Shown: positions 43,213-53,435, numbered from the stretch's first letter. The stretch is DNA of 64,000 nucleotides from Azonexus sp. (GCA_031274715.1 JAISPT010000052.1:37002-101001); one strand, 5' to 3'. Made by a program: numbers and translations. Notes: generated from the sequence alone by a model not told the origin.

Positions 43213-44103
43213 CTAAGGCGTTTCACGTGAAACGCGCTGGCGTAGCTGGATTTCGAGCAGGCGTCCAAGGCGGTAACCGGCTTCGGCCAGGCGCCGGTCG
43301 GCGGTGGCGCGGGCCTGCCGCTGGAATTTCTCGTCGATGATCGGCAACAGGCTGCCGGCCTGCCGTGGATAGGTGCTGACGTGCAAATACCGGCTCTCCT
43401 CGCGCCACAGATCGGCATCGCCTTGGGCTGGTGGTCGGTGTGCGGCCATCAGTCGGGCGGCCTCGCGTCGCAATCGCTTGCCGCGCAGTGAGGATGGCCC
43501 AGGCAAGTCGTCCCAGTAGGTGTGCAGTGTGATGAACGGCTGGCCGCGCTCGAACGGGTTCTCAACGGTATAGCGGTTGCCACCATCGTCGGCGGAGTTG
43601 CCGACGTGCAGGGGTTGGTGTAGGTCCCCGACCAGGTGGGCTAGCCAGGGCAAGGCATAGGTGATTTCGGCCGGATCGCCGGTGGTACCAAGCAGGCGGC
43701 CCAGGCGCTCGACTTGGCGGTCGAGTTGGCCCTTGACCGGCCGGCCGGCGGCATCGAGGTCGACATAGTGCCAGGACTTGTGGCGGCGCGAATCGTAGCG
43801 GCCGGCCAGCGGCGGTGTCGGTTTGTCGCGGCCTTCGTCGTAGTAACGTGGATCATTGCGGATGCTATCGGCCCAGGTCGCGGCTTCGGCGAACACTGCG
43901 GCATCATCTTGGCCGCCGGCCCGTTCGCGCCAGAGGCCGTAGTCGGGATGGGCGGCGAGGGCGGTGCTGACGAACTGGCGGCTCGGGGCCGACAACTGCT
44001 GCCAAGCAATGACGGCGATCAGGCGATGGCCGGCCGCGTTCCAGGCCGCCGCCGCCGGCGAGCAGCACAGCAGGACGCACAGAAAGATGGGGAGACGCCG
44101 CAT
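43213..44103 (-). CDS. S1/P1-family zinc-dependent nuclease (exported)
   Basis: A 296-residue secreted nuclease/phosphodiesterase. The signal peptide ends AAAA, leaving a mature N-terminal Trp (WNAAGH) as this family requires for its trinuclear zinc site. Other ligands are visible in WADSIR, HYVDLD, LAHLVGDLHQPLHVG and HTYWDD. ATG 44103 starts the signal peptide and is 34 bases from the divergent rsmB ATG. The final codons overlap a parS-like site. Confidence 0.9.
   Translation of the reverse strand: MRRLPIFLCVLLCCSPAAAAWNAAGHRLIAVIAWQQLSAPSRQFVSTALAAHPDYGLWRERAGGQDDAAVFAEAATWADSIRNDPRYYDEGRDKPTPPLAGRYDSRRHKSWHYVDLDAAGRPVKGQLDRQVERLGRLLGTTGDPAEITYALPWLAHLVGDLHQPLHVGNSADDGGNRYTVENPFERGQPFITLHTYWDDLPGPSSLRGKRLRREAARLMAAHRPPAQGDADLWREESRYLHVSTYPRQAGSLLPIIDEKFQRQARATADRRLAEAGYRLGRLLEIQLRQRVSRETP
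43219..43234. promoter_or_regulatory. parS-like ParB binding site 3
   Basis: CGTTTCACGTGAAACG is a perfect palindrome, 14 of 16 to the parS consensus. It is inside the last codons of the S1/P1 nuclease gene, encoding VSRET near its C-terminus. Confidence 0.85.
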
Positions 44104-44137
44104 GGGCGCATTATGCCGCGTGCGATAATGCCGGCCT

Positions 44138-45397
44138 ATGTCCCGCTTGCCCTCCGATTCCCTTGCCTTCGCCTTGCTGCAGGCAGCCCGCATTCATCTC
44201 GCTGTGCTCGCTGGGCAGAGCCTGGCCGACGGGCAACTCGGTCGCGTCGGGGCCGTCGCCCGGCCGGCCGTCCAGGATCTCGTCTACGGCAGCCTGCGCC
44301 GCTACGGCCGCGGTGATTTCCTGCTTGGCTGCCTGCTTAGTCATCCCCTGGCTGCCGAGGAAATCCGCTGCCTGCTGCTGGTTGCTCTGTATCGCCTGGA
44401 AACCCGGCCCGAGGCGGCACATACCGTGGTTGACCAAGCAGTGCGGGCAGCTGGCGAACTGGCTGGTGGACGCTTTTGCGGTCTGGTCAATGGCGTGCTG
44501 CGCAATTATTTGCGCCGCGAGACCGAACTGCTCGCCGCGCTGGCTGCCGATTCCCTGGCCAGCAGCCAGCATCCGGCCTGGTGGCTGGCCGAATTACAGC
44601 GGGCTTACCCCGAGAACTGGCCGGCCATCGTCGCTGTCGGCAACATGCCGCCACCGATGGCCTTGCGCGTCAATCTGCACCGGGGTAGCCGTGCCGAGTA
44701 CCTGGAGCGCTTGGCTGCCGAGGACATCGCCGCCCGGCCGCTCGGCGAGGCCGGTCTGGTGCTGGATCGTCCGCTACCGGTGGAGCGCCTGCCGGGGTTC
44801 GCCGCCGGTCTGTTGTCGGTGCAGGATCCCGGCGCCCAGCGCGCCGCCGAACTGCTTGATCCGGCGCCGGGCAGCCGTGTGCTCGATGCCTGCGCGGCGC
44901 CGGGCGGCAAGACGGCGCATCTGCTTGAACGCGCGGAGGTCGATTTGCTGGCGCTTGACCTGAAACCGGCCCGTTGCCGGCGCGTGACCGCCAACCTCGA
45001 ACGCCTCGGCCTCAATGGCGCGGTGTTGGCCGCTGACTGTACTCGTCCCGATACGTGGTGGGACGGCCAGCCGTTCGATGCCGTGCTGGCCGACGTGCCG
45101 TGTACGGCCAGCGGTGTCGTGCGCCGCCATCCCGATGCCAAATGGCTGCGCCGGGCGGGGGACATTGCCAGTTTCGCCGCTAGCCAGGCGCGCATTCTCG
45201 ATGCGCTCTGGCCGCTGCTGCGACCGGGAGGTAAACTGCTGTATGCGACCTGCTCGCTTTTCCCGGTGGAAAACGGCGAACAGGTCGCGCGCTTTCTTGC
45301 GCGCCAGCCGCTGGCCCGCCGCCGCCATGAGGAACAGCTTCTTCCCACTGCCGAACACGATGGCTTCTATTACTGTCTGCTCAACAAACCTGCCTGA
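44138..45397 (+). CDS. rsmB: 16S rRNA (cytosine-967-C5)-methyltransferase
   Basis: RsmB makes m5C967 in 16S rRNA. The 419-residue protein has an N-terminal NusB-like RNA-binding domain (residues 5-130). The methyltransferase domain has LDACAAPGGKTAHLLE and the two catalytic Cys regions DVPCTASGVVRRHPD and YATCSLFPVENGEQV. It overlaps the DUF4390 gene by 38 bases. Confidence 0.95.
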   Translation: MSRLPSDSLAFALLQAARIHLAVLAGQSLADGQLGRVGAVARPAVQDLVYGSLRRYGRGDFLLGCLLSHPLAAEEIRCLLLVALYRLETRPEAAHTVVDQAVRAAGELAGGRFCGLVNGVLRNYLRRETELLAALAADSLASSQHPAWWLAELQRAYPENWPAIVAVGNMPPPMALRVNLHRGSRAEYLERLAAEDIAARPLGEAGLVLDRPLPVERLPGFAAGLLSVQDPGAQRAAELLDPAPGSRVLDACAAPGGKTAHLLERAEVDLLALDLKPARCRRVTANLERLGLNGAVLAADCTRPDTWWDGQPFDAVLADVPCTASGVVRRHPDAKWLRRAGDIASFAASQARILDALWPLLRPGGKLLYATCSLFPVENGEQVARFLARQPLARRRHEEQLLPTAEHDGFYYCLLNKPA

Positions 45398-45980
45398 GCG
45401 CGCAACCGGGCGCCTGCGCCGCTGGCTGCTGCTGTTGCCATTTCTGCTGGCGCCGCTGTTGGCCTGGGCGGCGGAGATCGAGGTGGTCAACCCGCAGATT
45501 GTTTACGGCGAGGACGGTTACGTGCTGTCCGCCGATTTCCGCTTCGAGCTGCGGCCACGTTTGGAAGAGGCGGTGGCGCGCGGTGTCGTGCTGACTTTCG
45601 TCGTCGATTTCGAAATGACCCGCGAGCGCTGGTACTGGTTTGATGAAAAGGTGGCCGCCCGTTCGCAGATCTACAGCCTTTCCTACCACGCACTGACACG
45701 CCAGTACCGGTTGTCTTCCGGCGGCTTGCATCAGTCCTTCGCCACCTTGAGCGAGGCCTTGGCGGTGCTGTCGCGGCTGCGCAATTGGCCGATTGCCGAT
45801 GGTAACGATCTGTCGCTGCGTCCCGGTGAGACTTACCGGGCGGCGCTGCGGATGCGGTTGGACATCAATCAATTGCCGCGCCCCTTCCAGATTTCCGCGC
45901 TCGGCAACCGGGACTGGAACCTGGTTTCCGACTGGAAGACCTGGATGGTGACACTGCCTGTGCCGACGGAGGCCCCGTGA
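45360..45980 (+). CDS. DUF4390 exported protein
   Basis: A 206-residue protein with an N-terminal hydrophobic export signal (RRWLLLLPFLLAPLLAWAAE) and a single predicted periplasmic domain of the DUF4390 type. Function unknown. It is typically found just ahead of ntrYX in betaproteobacteria, which suggests an envelope role linked to that sensor. ATG 45360 lies inside rsmB, and its TGA overlaps the ntrY GTG, so all are coupled. Confidence 0.85.
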   Translation: MASITVCSTNLPERATGRLRRWLLLLPFLLAPLLAWAAEIEVVNPQIVYGEDGYVLSADFRFELRPRLEEAVARGVVLTFVVDFEMTRERWYWFDEKVAARSQIYSLSYHALTRQYRLSSGGLHQSFATLSEALAVLSRLRNWPIADGNDLSLRPGETYRAALRMRLDINQLPRPFQISALGNRDWNLVSDWKTWMVTLPVPTEAP

Positions 45981-48130
45981 AGCGTTTCGTTACGGTTGGC
46001 GGTACCCTGGCGGCGGCGGTCGGCGGTATCCTGTGGTTCCTGCTGCTGCTGTCGACGGCCGCCGATACAGCCATCTTCTCGCGCCACTATCCGTTGCTGA
46101 TCGGACTCAACATTCTGCTGGCGCTGGGCATGGTCGGGTTGGTCGGCTGGCAGTTGCGTACGCTGTGGCGCGATTACCAGGCCCAGGTCTTCGGCTCCCG
46201 CCTCAAATTGCGCTTGATGTTGATGTTCGGTGTCATTGCCGTGCTGCCGGGGGCGCTGGTCTACGGCGTCTCGGTGCAGTTCGTCACCCGCTCGATCGAA
46301 AGCTGGTTCGACGTACGTGTCGAGAAGGCGCTCGAATCCGGCCTGCAACTCGGCCGTTCGGCGCTTGATTCATTGCTCGACGATCTCGGCGACAAAGGCC
46401 GCGCCATGGCCAGCGAGCTGTCCGACCTGCAGGAAGCTTCCCGCCGCTCGGCGCTGCTGCGCTTGCGCGAGGAGCGCGGCGTGCAGTCGGCAGCCCTGTT
46501 CTCGATCGGCGGCCAGTTGTTGGCCAGTGCCACCGCCGACCTTACCAGCCTGCTGCCGGAATTGCCGACCACGGCCCAACTCAAGCAGGCGCGTAACGCG
46601 CAGTCGCTGAATACCGTCGAAGGCGAGGGCAGCCAGCTTTTCCTGCGCGTGCTGGTGCCGGTGGCGGCGCGCGGCATCTTCGATGAGCCACGCATCCTGC
46701 AATTGATCAACCCGGTGCCGGAAAGCCTCGCGCACAACGCCGAGGCGGTGCAGGGTGTCTATCGTGATTACCAGGAGTTGCAACTAGCGCGCCAGGGCCT
46801 GACCCGCATCTACGCGTTGACGCTGACGCTGACTTTGCTGGTCGCCCTGTTCGGCGCCTTCGCCCTGGCCTACGTGATGGCCCGCCGGCTGGCGGCGCCG
46901 CTGCACATCCTGGCCGAAGGCACGCAGGCCGTCGCTCAGGGTGACTTCTCGCCGCGCCAGGCGGTGTATAGCGGTGACGAACTGGGTGTGCTGACTCAGT
47001 CTTTCAATCGCATGACCCGCCAGCTCGGCGAGGCGCAACGCGACACCGAGCGCCACCGGGCGGAATTGGAGGCGGCGCGCGGCTATCTCGAATCCATCCT
47101 GGCCAACTTGTCAGCCGGCGTGCTGGTGTTTGACCGTGACTTCAGGCTGCGCACGGTGAACGAGGGCGCGTGCACCATTCTTGGCGAAGATTTCGTGGAT
47201 CTGATCGGCTTGCCGCCAGAAACCTGGGCGCGCCAGCAGATCCTCGGCGAATTCATCCGTGCCCAGTTCGCTGCCACTGACGAGGCCGAATGGCAGGCCC
47301 AGCTTGAATTGGAACGCGTCAACGGCATGCCGCAGGTGTTGCTGTTGCGCGGCTCGCGTCTGCCGGCTGGTAGCGGTGGCGACGTCGTGGTGTTCGACGA
47401 CGTGACCGGGCTGATCGCCGCCCAGCGCAGCGCCGCCTGGGGTGAGGTGGCGCGCCGCTTGGCGCACGAAATCAAGAATCCGCTGACGCCGATCCAGCTC
47501 TCGGCCGAGCGCCTGCAACTCAAGCTGGCCGACAAGCTGGACAGCACCGACGCCAGCATGTTGGCGCGCGGCACGCAGACCATCATCACCCAGGTGCAGG
47601 CGATGAAGCGCATGGTCGACGACTTCCGCGACTATGCCCGTCTGCCGGCGCCGGTCGTGGCGCCGCTCGATCTCAACGCGCTGATCGGTGATGTGCTCGG
47701 GCTCTACGAAAGCTCGGCCATCGTCATCGACACCCGGCTGGCCGAAGGGTTGCCGCCGGTACTCGGCGATGCGACGCAACTACGGCAGATCATCCACAAC
47801 CTGTTGCGCAACGCCGAGGACGCGCTGGAAGAGCGCAGCGACGGGCGCATCGAGATCGTCACCGCGCCAGCCGAGCGCACCGTCCGGCTAATCATCGGCG
47901 ACAATGGTCCAGGTTTTCCACTCGAACTGCTGCCGCGCATCTTCGAACCCTACGTGACGACCAAGTCGCGCGGCACCGGCCTGGGGCTGCCGATTGTCAA
48001 GAAGATCATCGAGGAACACCTGGGCATCATCGAAATCAGCAATGCGCCAGCGGGCGGCGCGCGGATCGACATCCGTCTGCCCCTGGCGAGGGAGGAGGAA
48101 GCCAAACATGGCCATTATTCTGGTCGTTGA
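45977..48130 (+). CDS. ntrY: NtrY-type membrane sensor histidine kinase
   Basis: A 717-residue kinase. Hydrophobic helices lie near residues 10-30, 35-55 and 75-95, then a periplasmic segment and a further helix near 275-300. HAMP (about 300-355), PAS (about 370-480), HisKA with the phospho-His in RRLAHEIKNPLTPIQL near 496, and HATPase (HNLLRNAEDALEE, GDNGPGFP, GTGLGLPIVKK) follow. It starts at GTG 45977 overlapping the DUF4390 stop and overlaps ntrX by 23 bases. Confidence 0.93.
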   Translation: MKRFVTVGGTLAAAVGGILWFLLLLSTAADTAIFSRHYPLLIGLNILLALGMVGLVGWQLRTLWRDYQAQVFGSRLKLRLMLMFGVIAVLPGALVYGVSVQFVTRSIESWFDVRVEKALESGLQLGRSALDSLLDDLGDKGRAMASELSDLQEASRRSALLRLREERGVQSAALFSIGGQLLASATADLTSLLPELPTTAQLKQARNAQSLNTVEGEGSQLFLRVLVPVAARGIFDEPRILQLINPVPESLAHNAEAVQGVYRDYQELQLARQGLTRIYALTLTLTLLVALFGAFALAYVMARRLAAPLHILAEGTQAVAQGDFSPRQAVYSGDELGVLTQSFNRMTRQLGEAQRDTERHRAELEAARGYLESILANLSAGVLVFDRDFRLRTVNEGACTILGEDFVDLIGLPPETWARQQILGEFIRAQFAATDEAEWQAQLELERVNGMPQVLLLRGSRLPAGSGGDVVVFDDVTGLIAAQRSAAWGEVARRLAHEIKNPLTPIQLSAERLQLKLADKLDSTDASMLARGTQTIITQVQAMKRMVDDFRDYARLPAPVVAPLDLNALIGDVLGLYESSAIVIDTRLAEGLPPVLGDATQLRQIIHNLLRNAEDALEERSDGRIEIVTAPAERTVRLIIGDNGPGFPLELLPRIFEPYVTTKSRGTGLGLPIVKKIIEEHLGIIEISNAPAGGARIDIRLPLAREEEAKHGHYSGR

Positions 48131-49373
48131 CGACGAAGTCGGAATCCGCGAACTGCTGTCGGAAATCTTGATCGACGAAGGCTACGACGTCCGTCTCGCC
48201 GAGAACGCCGGCGCTGCCCGGCGCCACCGTAACGAATTGCGCCCGGATTTGGTGCTGCTCGACATCTGGATGCCTGATACCGATGGCATCACACTGTTGA
48301 AGGAGTGGCATGCCGCTGGTCATCTGAACATGCCGGTGATCATGATGTCCGGCCACGGCACCATCGACACCGCGGTCGACGCGACGCGCATCGGTGCCTT
48401 CGACTTCCTGGAAAAGCCGATTGCCCTGCAAAAACTGTTGAGTTCCGTGCAGAAGGCGCTCAAGCACGACAAGCTGCCGCAGCGTCCGCTGCTGACGCTC
48501 GATGCCTTTGGCCGCTCGACCTTCGTCAAGGAATTCAAGCGTCGCCTCGAACAGGCCGCGGCCAAGGCGTCAGTGCTGTTGCTGCGTGGTGCCATCGGCG
48601 GTATGGCGGAAATCTGTGCGCGTACCCTGTTGCCGCCGCGTGCGCCGTGGCTCGACTTGTCCGGGCTGAGCAGTGCACTGACCCAGGAAATGCTGGAAAA
48701 GGCCAGCGGCGGCGTGCTCTTCGTGCCCGACCTGGCGGCGCTCGGCAAAATGCAACAGATGAACCTGGCCTTCGCCGTCAATCATCTCGACCGCCTCAAC
48801 CTGCAACTGGTGGTGGCGACGATCAAGCCGCTGGCCGCTCTCGGTGAAGCCGGCTGGGACAGCAAATTGCTGACCCGCCTGGGCGAGGTCTGGGTGGCCC
48901 TGCCGTCGCTGGCCGGGCATGCCGATGAAGTGCCGGAGATCGCCAGCCTGCTGCTGACCAATTTCGTTGAGCGCGGTGAAGTGCCGCCGCGGCGTTTCGC
49001 CACCGGCGCCCTCAACGCGCTACGCACGCTGCCATGGAAACAGGCGGCGGAAGCCAGTTGGAGCGATCTCTATGCACTGGTGCGCAATCTGGCGCTGACG
49101 GCGCTGGACGAGGAAATCTCGGCCGAGGACGTGGTCCGCGTGATGCCGCCGGAGGCCGGCGAGAGCAACGAACTGGCGTCGCTGCTGCCGTTGCTTGAGC
49201 AGCCGTTGCGTGAGGCGCGCGATGCCTTCGAGAAACTCTACTTCGAGCACCACCTGCGCCGCGAGGGGGGCAATATGACCCGGCTGGCCGAGCGTTCCGG
49301 GCTGGAACGTACCCACCTGTACCGTAAGCTGAAGCAGCTCGACGTTCGCCTCGGCAAACGGCAGGACGACTAG
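48108..49373 (+). CDS. ntrX: NtrX-like response regulator with degenerate AAA+ core
   Basis: A 421-residue regulator. The receiver domain (VVDDEVG, Asp52 in LVLLDIWMPD, Lys in FLEKPI) is intact. The central region keeps the outline of a sigma-54 activator, but the Walker A motif is replaced by LLLRGAIGGMAE and no GAFTGA loop is present. The C-terminus has a Fis-type HTH (NMTRLAERSGLERTHLYRKLKQL). ATG 48108 follows GGAGGAGG. It should be phosphorylated by NtrY, but the lost motifs argue against ATP-driven sigma-54 activation; it may act as a plain DNA-binding regulator. Confidence 0.9.
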   Translation: MAIILVVDDEVGIRELLSEILIDEGYDVRLAENAGAARRHRNELRPDLVLLDIWMPDTDGITLLKEWHAAGHLNMPVIMMSGHGTIDTAVDATRIGAFDFLEKPIALQKLLSSVQKALKHDKLPQRPLLTLDAFGRSTFVKEFKRRLEQAAAKASVLLLRGAIGGMAEICARTLLPPRAPWLDLSGLSSALTQEMLEKASGGVLFVPDLAALGKMQQMNLAFAVNHLDRLNLQLVVATIKPLAALGEAGWDSKLLTRLGEVWVALPSLAGHADEVPEIASLLLTNFVERGEVPPRRFATGALNALRTLPWKQAAEASWSDLYALVRNLALTALDEEISAEDVVRVMPPEAGESNELASLLPLLEQPLREARDAFEKLYFEHHLRREGGNMTRLAERSGLERTHLYRKLKQLDVRLGKRQDD

Positions 49374-49405
49374 ACGGCGGGCCGCCGGGGGGAGAAGGAG
49401 GGGGC

Positions 49406-50839
49406 ATGAAGGTCATCATTCTCGGCGCTGGTCAGGTCGGTACCAGCGTGGCGGAAAGTTTGGTATCCGAGAAAAACGACATCACCGTCGTCGATTTCGA
49501 TAGCGGCCGCTTAGCTTATTTGCAGGAGCGGTTCGACCTGCGTACCGTGATTGGCAATGCGGCGACGCCGTCGACGCTACGCCGGGCCGGGGCCGAGGAC
49601 GCCGACATGATCATCGCCGTGACCCAGAGCGACCAGTCCAACCTGGTCGCCTGCAAACTGGCGCAGAGTGTATTCAACGTGCCGACGAGGATTGCCCGCT
49701 TGCGCTCGGAGGATTTCCTGCAGGATGAGTCGCTGCTGTCGACCGACCATTTCGCGGTTGATTTCGCGCTCTGTCCGGAGCAGGTGATCACCGACTACAT
49801 CCGCCGCCTGGTCGAGTTTCCCGAGGCGCTGCAAGTGTTGAGCTTCGCTCGCGGCCGGGTCAGCCTGGTCGCGGTGCGTGCCTATGAGGGTGGCGCCCTG
49901 GTCGGCAAACCGATCCGCGCCTTGCGCGACTTACTGCCGATCGAGACGGACGCCCGCGTCGCCGCCATCTTCCGCCGTGACCAGCCGGTAGCGCCAGAAG
50001 GCGATACCGTCGTCGAGGTCGGCGACGAGGTCTTCCTGCTCGCCGCCGCCGAGAATATCCGGCCGGTGTTGCACCAGCTGCGGCGCATGGTTAACCGCGT
50101 CGAGCGCGTCATGATCGCCGGTGGCGGCAATATTGGCATACGCTTGGCCAGGGTCCTGGAAGATCATTACGAAATCAAGCTGCTCGAAAGCCACCGCGAG
50201 CGTGCCGAACTGCTGGCCAACGAACTTGACGATACCCTGGTGCTGCTCGGTGATGCCACCGACGAGGAATTGCTGGAGCAGGAGAACATCAGCGAGATGG
50301 ATCTGTTCCTCGCCCTGACCAATGTCGACGAGGACAATATCATGGCGTGCAGCCTGGCCAAGCGGCTTGGCTGCAAACGCGTGGTGGCGCTGGTCAATCG
50401 CCGTGCCTATGCCGAAATGATCGAAGGCGGGCCAGTCGATATCGGTATTTCGCCGGCCCAGATTTCGATTAGCACCTTGCTCGCCTACGTCCGTCACGGC
50501 GATGTGGCCGAGGTCCATTCACTACGCCGGGGCGCCGCCGAGGCGCTGGAAATGGTGGCGCACGGCGACCCCAAAACCTCCAAGGTGGTTGGTCGGCGCA
50601 TCGACCAGGTCGACTGGCCGAAGGGCGTGACGGTGGCCGCCCTGGTGCGCAATTTCGACAAGCCCATCGTCGTCGGGCAGACCGATGACTGGACTTCGAT
50701 CACCCGCTACGGCGAGGTGGTGATCGCCCACCACAACACGGTGATCGAGGCCGGCGACCATGTCATCGTGTTCTGCACCCGCAAGAAACTGGTGAAGAAA
50801 GTCGAAGCTTTGTTCCAGGTCGGTTTCCATTTCCTCTAA
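49406..50839 (+). CDS. trkA: Trk potassium uptake regulatory protein TrkA
   Basis: Cytoplasmic gating subunit of the Trk potassium system. The 477-residue protein contains two RCK units, each beginning with an NAD-binding loop (IILGAGQVGTSVAESL and VMIAGGGNIGIRLARVL) followed by TrkA-C domains. It is ten bases ahead of trkH. Confidence 0.96.
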   Translation: MKVIILGAGQVGTSVAESLVSEKNDITVVDFDSGRLAYLQERFDLRTVIGNAATPSTLRRAGAEDADMIIAVTQSDQSNLVACKLAQSVFNVPTRIARLRSEDFLQDESLLSTDHFAVDFALCPEQVITDYIRRLVEFPEALQVLSFARGRVSLVAVRAYEGGALVGKPIRALRDLLPIETDARVAAIFRRDQPVAPEGDTVVEVGDEVFLLAAAENIRPVLHQLRRMVNRVERVMIAGGGNIGIRLARVLEDHYEIKLLESHRERAELLANELDDTLVLLGDATDEELLEQENISEMDLFLALTNVDEDNIMACSLAKRLGCKRVVALVNRRAYAEMIEGGPVDIGISPAQISISTLLAYVRHGDVAEVHSLRRGAAEALEMVAHGDPKTSKVVGRRIDQVDWPKGVTVAALVRNFDKPIVVGQTDDWTSITRYGEVVIAHHNTVIEAGDHVIVFCTRKKLVKKVEALFQVGFHFL

Positions 50840-50849
50840 GAGTATCGTC

Positions 50850-52304
50850 GTGACCCGCTTCGCTCCCGTCTACAGCGCGCTTGGCCTGATCCTGATGCTG
50901 TTCGGGTTGACCTTCCTGTTGCCGCTCGGTCTGGCCCATTGGAGCGGCGATGGCGCGGAGAAGAGCTTCGACGTGGTGTTCCTGCTCACTGTGCTGTGCG
51001 GCGCCTTTCTGTGGGTCCGCTACCGCCGTTGCAAACATGATCTCAAGGTGCGCGACGGCTTCCTGCTGGTGGTGCTGGTATGGACCGTGCTACCCATATT
51101 CGGCGCGCTGCCGTTCATGTTGCAGTTGGGCCTGACGCATACCGGCGCCTATTTCGAGGCCGTCGCTGGGCTGACCGCGACGGGGGCAACGGTCATCACT
51201 GGCCTCGACCAGTTACCGCCGTCGATCAATCTGTGGCGTTGCCTGATGCACTGGCTGGGCGGCATGGGCCTGATTGTGCTGGCCGTCGCCATCCTGCCGT
51301 TGCTCGGTATCGGCGGCCGGCAGATGCTGCAAGTGGAAATTCCGGGGCCGATGAAGGATTCACGGATGACGCCGCGCGTCGCCGAAACCGCCAAGGGTTT
51401 GTGGCTGGTTTACTTCGCCATCACCATCGCCTGCATCCTGGCCTACCGCTGGGCTGGCATGAGTTGGTTCGATGCCGTCTGCCACTCCTTCTCGACCGTC
51501 TCGCTCGGTGGTTTCTCGACCCACGATGCCAGCATCGGCTATTTCGATTCAATTGCCATCGAGTGGATCACGATTGTGTTCATGGTCTTCTCCGGCATCA
51601 ACTACGCCACCCATTTCGTCGCCTTCAAGGGCCGCTCCTTAGGCGCCTACGCCCGCGATCCGGAAGCCGGCTGGTTCATCGGCGTATTGGCGATCAGCGT
51701 TGTCATCCTCTCCAATTACATCTGGAAGGACGGCATTTACCCCGACATCTCCACGGCATTGCGTCACACCGTGTTCCACGTCGTCTCCATTGCCACCACC
51801 ACCGGCTACTACACCGCCGACTATGGCCAGTGGCCGATGTTCGCCGGCCTGTGGCTGCTGTTCCTGTGCAGCTTCGCCACCAGCGCCGGATCGACCGGCG
51901 GCGGCATCAAGATGATGCGCGCCCTCCTGCTGTACAAGCAGGTGTACCGTGAACTGGTCCGCGCTATGCACCCGGCGGCGGTCTACAACGTCCGCCTCGG
52001 AGGTCAGACGGCACCGCAATCCGTGCTCTTCGCAGTGCTGGCCTTCGCCTTCGTCTACATGGTCTGCATCGTTACGCTGACGCTGGCGCTCTCTTTCACT
52101 GGGCTGGATACCGTCACCGCCTTTTCCGCCATCGCCGCCAGCATCAACAACGCCGGCCCCGGCCTCGGCCTGGTCGGGCCGTCAGGGAACTATCAGGTGC
52201 TGGGGGATTTCCAGGCCTGGGTCTGTATCTTCGCCATGTTGCTCGGCCGCCTGGAAATCTTCACGCTGCTGGTCGTGCTGACTCCCGCCTTCTGGCGCAA
52301 GTGA
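50850..52304 (+). CDS. trkH: Trk potassium transporter membrane subunit TrkH
   Basis: Ion-conducting subunit of the Trk system in the inner membrane. The 484-residue protein has about ten hydrophobic segments and the family's pore-loop regions (GLTATGATVITGLDQLP; FSTVSLGGFSTHDASIGYF; SIATTTGYYTADYGQWP; NNAGPGLGLVGPSGNY). The start is GTG 50850. It is co-transcribed with trkA, and together with ntrYX forms a unit seen in other betaproteobacteria. Confidence 0.96.
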   Translation: MTRFAPVYSALGLILMLFGLTFLLPLGLAHWSGDGAEKSFDVVFLLTVLCGAFLWVRYRRCKHDLKVRDGFLLVVLVWTVLPIFGALPFMLQLGLTHTGAYFEAVAGLTATGATVITGLDQLPPSINLWRCLMHWLGGMGLIVLAVAILPLLGIGGRQMLQVEIPGPMKDSRMTPRVAETAKGLWLVYFAITIACILAYRWAGMSWFDAVCHSFSTVSLGGFSTHDASIGYFDSIAIEWITIVFMVFSGINYATHFVAFKGRSLGAYARDPEAGWFIGVLAISVVILSNYIWKDGIYPDISTALRHTVFHVVSIATTTGYYTADYGQWPMFAGLWLLFLCSFATSAGSTGGGIKMMRALLLYKQVYRELVRAMHPAAVYNVRLGGQTAPQSVLFAVLAFAFVYMVCIVTLTLALSFTGLDTVTAFSAIAASINNAGPGLGLVGPSGNYQVLGDFQAWVCIFAMLLGRLEIFTLLVVLTPAFWRK

Positions 52305-52316
52305 AGTGACCTTCCC

Positions 52317-52340
52317 GGCGGAAAGACGGATAATTCCGCC
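52317..52340 (+). terminator. terminator-like hairpin between trkH and hemE
   Basis: GGCGGAA (52317-52323) pairs with TTCCGCC (52334-52340) and is followed by TTTCC. The T-run is short, so termination may be partial. Confidence 0.5.
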
Positions 52341-52367
52341 TTTCCGATTTCCCTGCTGGAGTCCGAC

Positions 52368-53435
52368 GTGAGCCGACCCAAGAACGATACTTTCCTGCGC
52401 GCCTTGCTCAAGGAGCCGACCGAGTACACGCCGCTGTGGCTGATGCGCCAGGCCGGTCGCTACCTGCCGGAGTATTGCGAGACGCGCAAGCGGGCCGGTG
52501 ATTTCCTCAGGCTGTGCAAGTCGCCTACCCTGGCCTGCGAGGTGACGCTGCAGCCGCTGGCCCGCTACGACCTCGACGCCGCCATCCTGTTCTCGGACAT
52601 CCTGACGGTGCCGGATGCCATGGGACTCGGCCTGTATTTCGCCGAAGGCGAAGGGCCGCGTTTTGAGCGCCCGCTACGCGAGGAATGGGCGATCAACAAT
52701 CTGAGCGCGCCGGACCCCTACGAGCATCTCGGCTATGTGATGGACGCAGTCGGCGAAATCCGCCGCGCGCTGGACAACTCGGTACCGCTGATCGGTTTCT
52801 CCGGCAGCCCCTACACGCTCGCCTGCTACATGGTCGAAGGGCAGGGCTCCAGCGACTTTCGTCACATCAAGGGCATGCTCTACAACCGGCCCGACCTGCT
52901 GCACCGCATCCTGTCGGTGACCGCCGATGCGGTGACCAGTTATCTGAACGCCCAGATCGACTCCGGCGCCCAGGCAGTGATGATTTTCGACACCTGGGGT
53001 GGCTCGCTGTCGCATGCCGCCTACCGGGAATTTTCGCTGGCCTACATGCAGCGTATCGTTGCCGGCCTGCAGAAGGAGAAGGACGGCCAGCGCATTCCGT
53101 GCATCGTGTTCACCAAAAACGGTGGTCTGTGGCTGGAACAAATCGCCGCCATCGGCTGTGATGCGGTCGGCCTGGACTGGACCGTGGACATCGGCGAAGC
53201 CCGTCGCCGTGTCGGCGACCAGGTGGCGCTGCAGGGCAACCTCGACCCCAACGTGCTGTTTGCAGCGCCGGAAATTGTCGCCGCTGAGGCGCGCAAGGTG
53301 CTCGACAGCTTCGGTCCCGGCAATACCGGCCACGTTTTCAACCTCGGCCACGGCATTTCGCAATTCACGCCACCGGAAAGCGTCACGGCATTGGTCGAAA
53401 CTATGCATGGTCACAGCCGCCTGTTGCGCAAATAA
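52368..53435 (+). CDS. hemE: uroporphyrinogen decarboxylase
   Basis: Converts uroporphyrinogen III to coproporphyrinogen III in haem synthesis. The 355-residue protein has the family signatures [15 protein letters not shown] and [16 protein letters not shown], with [15 protein letters not shown] and [14 protein letters not shown]. The start is GTG 52368 following a CTGGAG tract. Confidence 0.97.
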   Translation: MSRPKNDTFLRALLKEPTEYTPLWLMRQAGRYLPEYCETRKRAGDFLRLCKSPTLACEVTLQPLARYDLDAAILFSDILTVPDAMGLGLYFAEGEGPRFERPLREEWAINNLSAPDPYEHLGYVMDAVGEIRRALDNSVPLIGFSGSPYTLACYMVEGQGSSDFRHIKGMLYNRPDLLHRILSVTADAVTSYLNAQIDSGAQAVMIFDTWGGSLSHAAYREFSLAYMQRIVAGLQKEKDGQRIPCIVFTKNGGLWLEQIAAIGCDAVGLDWTVDIGEARRRVGDQVALQGNLDPNVLFAAPEIVAAEARKVLDSFGPGNTGHVFNLGHGISQFTPPESVTALVETMHGHSRLLRK

